64,000 bases of DNA from Adenophora triphylla var. japonica. Its lineage: Eukaryota; Streptophyta; Magnoliopsida; Asterales; Campanulaceae. The stretch lies in the NCBI GenBank assembly GCA_022495995.1, contig JAFEMH010002096.1, positions 186,001 through 250,000 of the forward strand. Direction: 5' to 3'. A model generated the notes under the pieces. It was not told the origin of the DNA. It saw only the letters and a list, made by a program, of their open reading frames with translations, and did no database searches. The position numbers and the translations under genes were made by a program. Shown piece after piece: positions 31,922 through 43,193 of the stretch. Every line of letters starts with the position of its first letter. Within the stretch, counting starts at the first letter, position 1.

Positions 31922-32703
31922 TTGCTATACTAATGAAATGAATTTAGTAAGTTTCATCATCTGAACCATTTCCTTTTATAGACAAATTTAGGTTTTGTCA
32001 AATTAGTGGCAATAATCATTCAAAATAGGCTTGGCTGGTCATCAAGTCTGACAGCCATGAATGTAGTTCTTGCCAAATCGAGGAAGTTTTGGAACTTGCC
32101 ACTAACACATACTCCCTCCGTCCCACCTTATTACAAACCATTTTTTCGGGCACAATAATTAAGAAATATTATTAAGATAATGAAAATGTGTGGTAGAAAA
32201 TGAAGAGAGAGAATGAGTGGAGTTGGTTGAATAAATTGTGTGGTAGGAAATGAAGAGAGAGAATGAGTGGGTGGGGTAGGGTGAATATAAAATAATAAAT
32301 TTATTTCCATTTTGGGCAGTTTGTATTCACGTGGGACGGACCAAAAAGGAAATAAGTTTGTATTCACGTGGGACGGAGGGAGTATCTATTAACTTCTCTG
32401 ATTTATTCCCTCTGAAATTTCGTCTTTGTGTACGGAAATAACTCCCATGTTTTATGGGAAGTTATTGCTCAAGTAATGAGTTGGGGACAAATAACACTGT
32501 TCATGAACAGTCACTCCCTTAAATGGTCTTTTTAAACCGTTGTACTAACCCACGTCTTAGCCGTTATGCCTCTCAAATCTCCTCCTCATTAACATATTAA
32601 CATTGTGAAATCAATCCCTCTTCAATCAAACATTCTTTACCCTTCAAAACTCCCTCTCTAAATCACTATACCTTTGCAAACCCTAAACCTCTGTTCTTTC
32701 AAA
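31922..32703. promoter_or_regulatory. Divergent promoter region of C1 accessory genes, with MITE
   Basis: This is the same region as 21850-22347 enlarged by a 271-bp Stowaway insertion. The antisense TATA box is near 31972-31982, and the palindrome ctgttcatgaacag (32497-32510) is perfect. The sense ATG is at 32704. Confidence 0.6.
32112..32382. mobile_element. Stowaway-type MITE
   Basis: Terminal inverted repeats CTCCCTCCGTCCCA and TGGGACGGAGGGAG are flanked by a TA duplication (32110-32111, 32383-32384). The empty site is preserved in C0 (near 22028) and C2 (near 60612), which proves insertion. Inside, a phrase of about 50 bp (gaagagagagaatgagtgg) and the right-end phrase (gtttgtattcacgtgggacgga) are each duplicated. 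There is no coding capacity. Such MITEs are moved by Tc1/mariner-type transposases. Confidence 0.93.
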
Positions 32704-35700
32704 ATGTCTTACCCTGAAGCACATGGGTACTTTATCAAACCTGACTTCTTCAACCATGAAGTTGGAGCTCTTATTAAAGAACTTCTTGAGTCCAACAACC
32801 TCTGCAAAATGATGGAAGCTCAACCCCCTATCTATGAAAATCTATGTAGAGAAATGTACATGGCTGGACAGCGACTTGATGATGGATCAATAAGGATCAA
32901 CATTGAAGGAACTGAGATTCTTGTGTCTCCCAAATTGGTTTCTGAAGTCTACAACATTCCTATAAGAAATGGAACAAGGAGCAACCTTTGGGACAGAAAG
33001 GACTGTGCATTAGACATGTTCTACAAGAGATTCTTCAATAAACCCAGCTGCAACTACCTTGTAGAACAGAACAAACCCATCAAAAAGGGAACTCTTGATT
33101 TGTTTAAATCAACCCTGATGGATGTTGTTATCAAGGGATTTGAAGGAAAGCAATCATCTTTGGACCAAATCAGTCCAAATGAGTGGAAGCAAGGCTTGAG
33201 CTTGATAGCTAAGGATGTCAATTGGAGTGTTGCCCTACTATACAATTTCCAACTAGCTACCTCACCCACTCCTTGGAAATTTAAGAAGCAAACCCCAAGA
33301 ATGAATAATTTCAGATTCATGAGTGGAATCCTACACCACTTAATCCCTAAGTTGAACCCTCCCCTTAAAAAGGTTTGGCTTAAATCCTCCCCTCTTATGC
33401 AAACCAGGAGTTTTAACTCAAGCACATTCAGACTCAAAGGGAAGAAAAAGGTAGAATTTGGGGACAGCTCTGAAAATCTTGAGGCAGCAACTCTGAGACT
33501 GAAAGAGAACAATGCAAATGACATGAGAATGTGGAAGTCATTGGTTCACATGATCATTGACAAGAGATCAAAAAGGAAGCATGACACAGGTGTAGTAATA
33601 AGAGAAAGAGCTCAAGAGACCACTCCTAGCAAAATCAAGAGGAGAATAAGCAAAGCAAAGATGAAGAGAACTAGAAAAGGAAAGAAACTTAGCAAAGGAA
33701 AGAAAGTACAAGAAGAGGTAGAGCAAACTGTTGAGCAAGAAATGGCTCAAGTTACTAACAAAGGAAAGAAGATTGATGAAGAACAAGTTGACAGTGAAGA
33801 AACACAATTAGATCCAATCTTCAAAGCTATTGATGAGTATACTGGTGAAGAGGAAGAAAGCGATGATGATGAGCATGATGAGAACATGAGAAGAGCTGTT
33901 GCTGAGTCTCTGATGGAAGTGAGAACAGCCAAGGTTGGACAGTCATCTGGGACAGCTATGGTAGCCTCCACTCTGACAGCTAAGGTTTCTTCAGTTGCTG
34001 AAACCCCATCTAAGGTAATCTCTACCCCCTCTCTTACTCTCAATACCTTCTCTAGGAAGAGAAAATCAGATAAAGATGCTCCCCTATCCAAAAAGTTGAA
34101 ACCAAATACACCTCAACCCTCCTCATCTAAAGACCAATCCAGTTCACCACATGATTATGTAGCTCAAGGCATCCTCAATCTCAACCCTTCCAACATTAGT
34201 CCAAATGAGCCTAGTGTTGAAAAAGAAAGGGGGAATAGCCCTGGCTCTGAAAAAGGTGAGCCTCAGTTAAGGGGGAACCGCAGTCCTCATTCTCCCATTC
34301 TGACAACTATCCCTTTTCTCCGGTCATTCCTCACCCATTTCAAGCCCCTCAGATCCTTCTCCCATTTTTGATAACATCCTTAAAGCCTCTGAAGGACTAA
34401 TTTTAGAAGGAAGACCTGAGTATCTCCCTGCTATTCTTCATTACTTAAGATCCCTGTTAAATGAGGAAGATGTTCAAAAAGCCCTGAATTTAATCAAAAC
34501 CAGAGATATGGCTAAGAAAGCTAGCATGCCTGAACCTGAACCTCAATCCAAACCTGTTGAGCCTGTTCAAACCCAAGAAACACCTGATCCTACCCCTGAT
34601 TCTGAAGCCCAACCCAAACCTGTTGAAGCCACTGAAACCCAAGAATCACATGACTCTACTCTGGATTCTGAAATCCTTCCAATCTGTGAACCTTGGATTT
34701 TGGATTGTGATATTGACTTTTCCTTCACCTCTATTATGGCTGCCCACCAAAGATTGAAGGAGATTACCCACTTTCCTGAGATTGCCAATCCCAGCTTAAT
34801 CCCCAATCCTTGCCTGTTAAGCAAAAATTCCATTATGATTCATACAAGGAATAGGTGTGGCCTCATTATGTTTGCTCATGAGGAATGGAAGAAGTACATA
34901 ATAGCTCTCCCAAACTCTTTCTTTCATAAAGCCCCCAGACTACCAAACTTCATGGACATTTCAACCATCATTGATTGAGAAATTTTGTTCTCCCAGGTTC
35001 TCTCTTCCAATATCAATGAATGCATCTATATGCCTTCATCCCTTGTTTATGCCCTTTGCATTGAGCTTGCCAAAGAGATGTACTGGAGAATCATTCTCAA
35101 TAAAGCAAAAATCATGGCTGTCATTGCAAAGCCTAGCCTGACAGCTATGTTTCCTCCTACTTCTTCAGTACCTCCTTCTTTCATCCCCCTAAACACCAGA
35201 TCTCTCCAAGCCAAACTTCCTCCAACCTTTAACCCTTCAACCTATGTGCCTCCTTACCATGTGACCATCTCAGATATGCAAAGATTCACTAGGTCAATGA
35301 TAACCAAAATGAGACACATGTTGGAAGTCTCAACTGTTCCCAATGTGATTGTGTCAAGTGATGATGAAGATGATGCTCCTGTGATGAAACAGCATCAGTT
35401 TTCAACCTCTACTGTTCTCACTGTCTCAACAAATCCTCCTCTACATCCAGCTCAACAACCCATCTCTCTACAAACAAATCCCTTCTTCTCTAACCTATTT
35501 GCAGGAACTAGAGGTCAAAGCTCAAAACCAAAGAAGGCTCCCAAATGGGGTAATCTGAGATTGATAGATGATGAAGAGCCTCTATCCAAAGCTGTTCTCA
35601 AGGAGAGGCAAGACCAAACCTTCACCTATGATTATGAGATGAGCTGGGAATGGAACATTGAAATGTATTACAGAGGTGTTGATGAGAAGATGAAAAAGGT

Positions 35701-35764
35701 GTTGCTGGCAGAAAGAGCTGAGATCCTTGAAGCCATAAGAGAAAGAGATGAATTTTCTGATTAG
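32704..35764 (+). pseudogene. C1 sense accessory gene (nearly complete, broken late)
   Basis: Open from ATG 32704 for 556 codons, this is the best copy for reading the protein. Residues about 1-240 form a globular N-terminal domain (FNHEVGALIKELLESNNLCK, LVEQNKPIKKGTLDLFKSTL, RFMSGILHHLIPKLNPPLKK). About 240-400 is a Lys-rich then acidic segment; 400-560 is Ser/Pro-rich with KRKSDK basic clusters. A one-base shift near 34318 and a stop at 34976 (TGA where C0 has TGG) interrupt the C-terminal half (ITHFPEIANPSLIPN, MQRFTRSMITKMRHMLEVS). That half continues to the TAG at 35762. Intact length would be near 1,020 aa. The N-terminal layout loosely resembles the putative plant transposon protein domain; that is an inference. 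Confidence 0.72.
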
Positions 35765-35961
35765 GAAATTTTTCTTTTTTGTGGATAAGTCTTTTTAAAC
35801 CCTACCTTTATTTCCTGCTTTAAAAACAATGTTTATTTTGGATAATATGTTTTGTTTTAAAGCCCTTATGATTGAATCAAGAAGATTGATTTTCATCTTC
35901 ATTGGTATATTCAATTCATGAGTATCTTGCAGGTTATATCTTTTTTAGATATATTACTTTG

Positions 35962-35977
35962 CCAAAAAGGGGGAAAT
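35962..35977 (+). promoter_or_regulatory. C1 polypurine tract
   Basis: CCAAAAAGGGGGAAAT directly precedes the 3' LTR start TGTTAGGACC. Confidence 0.87.
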
Positions 35978-36408
35978 TGTTAGGACCTAACTATGTAAGC
36001 CACATAGTTATAAAAGGTTTTGACAAAGATATATATCATATGTTATCTGACAGCCAAGATAACATATGACTCTGGACAGCTAAGCCCATAACTCAAACTG
36101 CACATCTTATATATCAACTGGATAGCAATGATTTAACCAAGCTTCAATGATCTAAATCAAGACCAATCATATATATTAATGTATTTATTTACATATGGAT
36201 CATTACATATTGCCTAAACCATCTAGATCAAAGACTTAGCTCTGACAGCTAAGGCTCTCAAACAGCAAAGGCTTCATCCCTCTGACAGCTATGATCTTCA
36301 GCAAACAAACAGCAGTGATGTACTTATGTGATGATCAAGATGTGCCTTGCCCAATCTTTCTCATCTGATGTTGCCAGCTCATCTCCATGAAGATCACATC
36401 CATGTTTG
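35978..36408 (+). repeat. C1 3' LTR, left part
   Basis: The first 431 bp of the LTR run up to the insertion of element D at ccat-gtttg. The LTR resumes at 44803. Confidence 0.9.
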
Positions 36409-38013
36409 TGAATGTGCGCTCGCCGAAAATTAAAATAAAGGAGTCGCCACGCCGTTTTAGAGGAAACATTGAAAACCTTTTTGAGAGAGAAAATGGGTTC
36501 GGGGGTCAGGTTACGTGTTGGGAAGAACCGAGAGTTCACCCAACACGCCTCGTCCGTAGACGAGTCTTTCAATGTTCAACGTTCAAACCATTCAAATGTG
36601 TGTGCAAAGTGTGTGCAAGAAGATATGTGTAAAAATGCATAAGAATGCTTTGTTTTATTGCTCAACAAGGGGAAAATACAACTTGTAAGCCATTGACTCT
36701 GGGAGGCCACATCCCACTTTACATCGAGGACTGAAGACAGATTACAATTAAAACTGAACCTGCTGCATGGGACTCATTGTGTCGCGTGACACAGGACCGA
36801 AAGGTTCAGATGTGTCGCGTGACACAACAAGGTCCTTTGCAGAGGTCCTACAGAACTCACACTACAGCAATCACCAAATGATCAAAATATCAATGACACC
36901 AAATGACCACAGAACATCAGCAACACAAATTATCATAGTATCAACAACATCAAATGATTCAAATATCATACTACAGACTGAACATAAACATAGAGATCCA
37001 CACGAATCACTTCAAATGAGTGTGGATATGAATGATCCACACCCGATTTGAAGTTCAATCAACAAACATCGCACATCAGACAGTTGATTTGGAATCGAAC
37101 AATTAACATAAACCAAACAGACAGATCACAGGAAGCAACAGATGAATCACAGAAATTTGAACAGAGAGATTGCGGTTTAGGATTTGTTACCCTTGTAGTA
37201 TCCTCGTTCCTTCAACCAAGTTAGGTTGAGGATCTTCAAATCGTCTTCACGGAACAGGTTCGAGCTCAGATTGAAACGGCAATGAGGTCTCTGGAAGCAG
37301 GGGAGGCAGTGTGGTCGTCGGACTTGGGGAAATTGAGGGAAACGGTGGAGGCAACTGTGGATTGGGCCGGAGAAGATGGTGGTGCACGGCTTAGGGGTTG
37401 TAACAGGGGCGGCGTTGTCGTAGGACTTGGAGGGAATCGAGAGGAACGGTGGAGATTGAGGGCGTTGGAAAGGGATTCCGGTGAACTGGTTTTTGGGGGA
37501 TTCAAGGGACGCCGAGGAGTTGGTTTTGTGAGGGAAGACCGTCGGTAAATGAGAGAGAGGGAGAGCTTGGGTTGAATCGGGATGAGGAAGGTTGAAGGAG
37601 GTAGAGCGGCAGGATAGAGCTTCGGATTGGAGAAGAGGTTTAAGGGAGAAGATTGGTTGAGGTTTGAAGTCGCCAGTGTAGATGAAGAGGACAGGTGAAG
37701 GTTTGGCCGGAGGGAGAGGAAGCTTGGTTGAGTTTTAGGGAGCTTGGCAATGGATATCTGTGTAATGCGTATAGAGAGAGAGAGGAGAGAGAGAGAGTAT
37801 GCGTGTTGAGAGAGAAAGAGAGGAAGTCTGTGTGTGTTAATTATGAGAGAAATGTGAATGAGGCCCCCCCCCCTTCCAAATGAACGTAAAATGGTATTTA
37901 AATGGGGATTGGGAAATGGGTTTTGAGCTGGGCCTGGGCTGATGAAATGTGAATTGTAAATTATCTTTTGAGAGACAATTAAAAGATTGTGATTTTGGGT
38001 CGGGGTACTCACA
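36409..38013 (-). repeat. Element D 3' LTR (left copy)
   Basis: This 1,605-bp LTR contains a purine (GA)n tract at about 37772-37835, a C-run near 37863-37873, and two copies of tgtcgcgtgacac (36780-36792, 36813-36825). Pro/Ser-rich ORFs on the minus strand are low-complexity LTR translation. Confidence 0.9.
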
Positions 38014-38215
38014 GAGCCCTTCGGCAACGTCACTTCTAAGAGAAGTGGGGTTGTCGACAAAACGAGGATCCCGAGCCGAACAAAGGCTGGCGGGAAAGAG
38101 AAGATGATCATGAGGTTGAACGGCTGGACCCTTTAAGAAAAAGGATTCCTACGTATCCCATGAGGGAATCAAGCCAAATCGTAGTTCATAAAAGAGTAGC
38201 GAAAGCAAGATTAAA

Positions 38216-38978
38216 GATTGACTATTAGAGGGAGTCACCCCAGAAATTGACTATTTGAGGGAGTCACCCCAAAAGGTGACTATTAGAGGGAGTCACCCCA
38301 AAAGATGACTATCAGAGGGAGTCACCCCAAACAGATGACTATCAGAGGGAGTCACCCCAAAAGATGACTATCAGAGGGAGTCACCCCAAAAGATGACTAT
38401 CAGAGGGAGTCACCCCAAAAGATGACTATCAGAGGGAGTCACCCCAAAAAAAATGACTATCAGAGGGAGTCACCCAAAAAAGATGACTATCAGAGGGAGT
38501 CACCCCAAAAGATGACTATCAGAGGGAGTCACCCCAAAAGATGACTATTAGAGGGAGTCACCCCAAAAGATGACTATTAGAGGGAGTCACCCCAAAAGAT
38601 GACTATTAGAGGGAGTCACCCCAAAAGATGACTATTAGAGGGAGTCACCCCAAAAGATGACTATTAGAGGGAGTCACCCCAAAGATGACTATTAGAGGGA
38701 GTCACCCCAAAAGATGACTATCAGAGGGAGTCACCCCAAAAAAATGACTATCAGAGGGAGTCACCCCAAAAGGTGACTATCAGAGGGAGTCACCCCAAAA
38801 GATGACTATCAGAGGGAGTCACCCCAAAAGATAAATATCAGAGGGAGTCACCGCAAAAGATGACTATTAGAGGGAGTCACCCCAAAAGATGACTATTAGA
38901 GGGAGTCACCCCAAAAGATGACTATTAGAGGGAGTCACCCCAAAGATGACTATTAGAGGGAGTCACCCCAAAAGATGA
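38216..38978. repeat. Satellite array of 26 units, about 29 bp each
   Basis: The consensus is gatgactatYagagggagtcaccccaaaa, with units of 27-31 bp. Two subtypes (ctatcagag and ctattagag) occur in blocks: TTAG/TTTG, then TCAG, TTAG, TCAG and TTAG again. A shortened unit (ccccaaagatgac) appears near 38680 and again near 38940, about nine units apart, which suggests a block duplication of about 260 bp. Units are contiguous with no unique spacers. The unit contains the near-palindrome gactMTYagagggagtc. Confidence 0.95.
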
Positions 38979-41900
38979 AAGACAGTAGAGAGTGAGTATG
39001 ATAAAAGTGTTCATACCTTTGCTGTGCTTACCTGCGGACTTTGCATGTTAAGGCATCGTTGACAGTCGAGGCATGAATTGTTTGATTGTGAGTGCTTGAG
39101 CTTGAGCATAAGGGAAAATGTTGATGACGAGCTGAGGCGGAGGGCTTATTGTGCTTCTCTTACTCTTGTGGTTGAGCTCGAGGAAAATCATGGTGCTGGG
39201 GCAGCAGTGGAGAAGATCATGATGCAGGGGTTCTTTTCTTGACAATCATTGCTTAGAGACTGGGCCTGACGAAGATAATAAAGGCGGGGTCCGACACCTG
39301 CGGGATTTGGAATCATTGTCCAAAATTGTGATTCGAGGGGCAATCCTCACGATCAAATTACGATCACCTGATTATTGTACCCTGCGGGGGAAAAACACAA
39401 CACTATAGGCACCTAGCATTTTATTAGTCTTCTTGCTTATGCATTATTAATCTTTTGGTTGCACAAGTCCATCTCAGCTGGGGAGAATAGGAAGGGAAGG
39501 AGGTGGGGATTTTGCACGACTTGATGAGTAGATATGTAGGTAGCCATTATGCTATGAGGGATTGTGTATGGAACGAAAGTGTTTATGATAAGGTGGACCC
39601 TCTCCCGTGAGGTGGGAAAAACGATATGGCGCGGCTAGGCAAGTCGAGGACGCTCCCGAGAGTACAGATTGCAGCAGGTCCATTGCTGGTGAGGACAAAG
39701 TGTATCGCGCGTCCGAGACAGCAAGCAGCAGAGGGGGGCAGAGAGCAATCCTGGCTTGGCGAAGCCCCAGTTGACAGTGCGAAGCAATCTTGGAGGGAAT
39801 CGGGTAAGGAGAACAACATAGCAAAGCCCCAGTTTGAGGGATCCCATACAGCTTCATCGAGGGTAGAATCATCTTGTGGCCGAAGAGGCAACCCATCATT
39901 TCAAACAGCAGTCAATCAGTCGCTGGACAAGACTCGAAAATGTTTACGTGCAGGGGCATATATTTTGAATGGTGGGAAATGCATCCCGAACTTCTGTATG
40001 ACACTCTCGCTTTAGGTTTGACTCTTTTGGGAAAGTTTAAGCATCATAAGGTGTGGAAAAGTGTATGGAAGCCCCTGCTGACCGACACAGTGTTTAGCTC
40101 TATCTTCCTGTTATGTAGAAATAGAAGACTTGTCGAGACACTTGAAAACTTGCCTTATTCGTAATGATCACAAAGCTGCTTAAAACCCTTTATTGATGTT
40201 CGGGTTAGTCAAACGCCAACGTTGATATGAGCAAATATTTTTATCAATCCTGAGGAGAAAACCCACTGATATCGAGAATCAAGCTTGAACGGATGGACAG
40301 TGTATGGGCATGGTCCTTGAGGAGACCGGATCTTGAGATTTGTTTGTGATTTCGAGAGTTGAAAGAACATGTCCTCTTGGAGTGTCGATGGGAGACACGG
40401 ATGTGAAGCCCCAGTGGGATGTCCACGGCAAGTGTTTGCGGAGGAGAAATGAAATATGCTCACATGCAACGTCGAATGAAAGGACAGAATTTGCACAATC
40501 TTCGCTTGATGTCCTGAAACTGCTATCCGGTAGGAACTGCGACTGGGCTTCGGGATTTCGATCGGTCTTCGGGTGATTTGGGATATCATGACCTCTTAAA
40601 ATGAGAGATCGGCTGGGCCCTTTGCTGACTGTACCTCTAAAGATGAGAGGTTGGCTCTTGGGTAGGTGTTTGGGATTTCTAAGGTGAAGGAAATCTGTGG
40701 TTGCATCTTTGCTGCCTCTAAGAATGAGAGGTCAATCTTGGCTTTGGCTAAAGGCAAAGGTGAGGGTAATGGAAATATCCTCTAAAATCGAGAGGACGGC
40801 TTGGGATCGGTTAGAGGTAATGGTGAGGGGACATCCATGTTGTCTCTTTGTTCGCTTTGAGACTCCTCTTGAGTAACGACCGGATCCTTTGACTTTTTGC
40901 TTTCGAGAGAATCGCTGGGGACTAGGCTCTCTTTCTTTTCTTTTTTTTTATTCTCTTTTTTTTATTTTTGTCTCTCTTTTTTATTTTGACTTTGAGAGGA
41001 TAATTTCAGCTAGTCCCCAGGATGGATCATTGCTTTCCGTCGTTCTTGAGCTTGGAGACGGTCGATCTTCTTTTGCATCGCGGGAGCCTCAAGGAAAGTC
41101 CCTCTTCTTCTGGAGATGGTTAGACGGGTTTCAAAGCGTGCCGATCTTGAAATGAAGGGGTATTGTTTAGGTGAGGGTAAGGTGAAGGTTTTCCTAAGGG
41201 TGAAAGGTTTCAACCGCAGCCCCTACCGGATGATCCGAACGAGATTAAGTCTTCGTTACTTCTTTAGCTTACTTCGCGGAAGATCTGTGCAAATCCATCG
41301 AGCAACGAGATAGGAAGAATGAAGGAAGATATGTGAGCATATTGGAATCGAGGTGGGGAATGATATCAGTCGATTTTATCACTCTGATCGATTCAAACAT
41401 TAGTCATTTCAAAGCATTGGTCGGTGAGCAGCACAAGTGATCATTTGGAATAAGACCATTTCAATCGAGTGTAACGTAGGTGTGCTAGTAATGTCTCGAG
41501 TCTAGCAAGAATAGAAACAAATATTTTTATCACTGCAAAGCAAAAATTGGTCCATCTTGGACTCAACAGACTCATGTCCGACAGTGGACATTCTAGACCC
41601 TACGAGGACTGATCGACTGCATCAACATTCGGATGAGAGGAAAAGCATCGCTGCCATCGGTGCGGTGAGGACCCTTCTCAATCTGATCAAACAAACCGGG
41701 CCTCCCGCTTGCGAGGAAAAACTGCTTCGAGGGTAGCTCGCAACTTTTCGATAGACACACCCTTTTGCACTCTGCTGCTGACCCATGGGATATGAGCTTC
41801 CAGATTTGTGGGCCATAGTCTTCTCTGCACCGAGCATTTTGGATTCCGAATCAGATGGACGACTGCTCGGGCACTTGAACTGCTTCCGCCTCGGGAATAT

Positions 41901-43170
41901 GGACCAATGAGCGCCGGGAACGAGAGCATATACCCAACTTGCCTTAGTCTTGCAGAGGTGAAAAGGTAAGAGCGTGTATAAGGCGGAAGGCATAGAACTT
42001 TGAGATGGTACGGGAGAGGGAAGAGTACGGAAGGAGATGGACTCATGCAACACTTATTAATCTTCAAGTAGAAATCAGTGTTTTAAGTCCTAGAGACGGT
42101 TGGGAAAGGCTAATCCTTTATTTCACGCAATCTAGACATCGGGGGAACCTAAGGACACATCATCCAAAAATACACCAAACGTATTGTTTCAAAATTAATA
42201 ATAGGCGATAATACCTAAGCCAAACCAAAGCATTTATGGGACGGACGAGCAGCCCCAATTTCTGGAGAAATTTGGGCAGCATAACGGGTATTCCTGAAGA
42301 ATTTCAAGGAAAAATCCGGCATGACCTCTCGTCGGTGCACGTTGACAAAGCGACATGATCTCTCGTTAGAACATGCCGTGGGAACGACATGTCCTTTCGT
42401 GAAACCATGTTGCGTTGGCAACATGCCCACACGTGCTAGGTTTTGGGAAAGGTACGAAAGCTTATTAAAATTTTTGAAACAACTCATTTTAGTGTATTTG
42501 AAAAATGGCGTGTCGAAAACCAACCGTTTTGGGTGAGGTTTAAATGTGTGGCGCCACCTATATCGCACTAGGGGGATAGGTTTGATTTCAGGCGCTCAAG
42601 CGTAGGCGAATTTCATGGCCGTCCGCGATGCCGTCAATCGCACCCGAGGGTTCTAGATCTACGTGAAGTAGTGTGCGAGATGGCTATGTTCCTTTATTTG
42701 CGAAAAATGATTTTTTTTTATTTTTATTTGAAAAGGGGTGATAAAAGAAAAAACAACACACGCACGCCCCCACAGAGTACAATAAGCAAGGATCAATAAA
42801 ATTGATCATGGGGATTGCCCACAACCACAACCTGTATCAATGAAATCAAATCCTGCAGAGTGGCACCTTCTGTCGCGCTACACAGGATATCAAAGGTACG
42901 CTTTGTCGCGTGACAGAAGGAGTCCCATTGCCAGAACCCTGAACAAAGGAGGAATAACCAGCCCCAGCCTCCGAGCACAAGCAACAGATCAACACCAAGC
43001 CCCAGCACAGCACAACATCAACAAAGATGGGACACAAGGAGGGAACGGAATAAAAAAAAGCGCTAAAATGCATTTAGGCACATATAATGTCACGCACAAA
43101 GCACACACAAGTGAATGAAGAGAATGTTGAACAATAACGAAAGTCTGACCCACTTTTGAAAAACAAGTTT
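38979..43170. other. Element D interior without recognisable genes
   Basis: No open frame exceeds about 140 codons and none shows retroelement motifs. It contains phrases repeated at low copy, such as cctctaaaa/gatgagaggt near 40585-40800, and a T-rich tract (40938-40990). A segment at 42840-42935 contains tgtcgcgctacacag and tgtcgcgtgacag and is a diverged relative of the LTR portion at 36760-36830. A short gggtccgacacctgcggga near 39286 is of a kind often seen in Tat-type elements. I see no evidence for a gene. Confidence 0.6.
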
Positions 43171-43192
43171 CAAGTCCCCAGCGGAGTCGCCA
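43171..43192 (-). promoter_or_regulatory. Element D primer binding site
   Basis: The minus strand reads TGGCGACTCCGCTGGGGA one base inside the LTR. Its complement, TCCCCAGCGGAGTCGCCA, has the form of a tRNA 3' end closing in CCA. PBSs of this type (probably tRNA-Arg) are known from Tat/Ogre-related elements; the exact tRNA is not verified here. Confidence 0.7.
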
Positions 43193-43193
43193 C

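Noticed and set aside
37266..38111. 281-codon Pro/Ser/Leu-rich ORF on the minus strand, and its twin at 44052-44663
   Set aside because: It lies almost wholly within element D LTRs, is low-complexity (purine-rich DNA on the opposite strand) and has no start context or motif.
38216..38978. CRISPR-like array of 29-bp repeats
   Set aside because: Units are directly contiguous with no unique spacers, in a plant LTR element; it is a satellite.
39552..40164. Several 70-130-codon ORFs on both strands in the element D interior
   Set aside because: Overlapping in many frames, no motif, no codon pattern; typical random ORFs in GC-richer DNA.
43171..43192. Possible tRNA gene end (CCCCAGCGGAGTCGCCA)
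   Set aside because: No cloverleaf upstream; it abuts an LTR and is a primer binding site.
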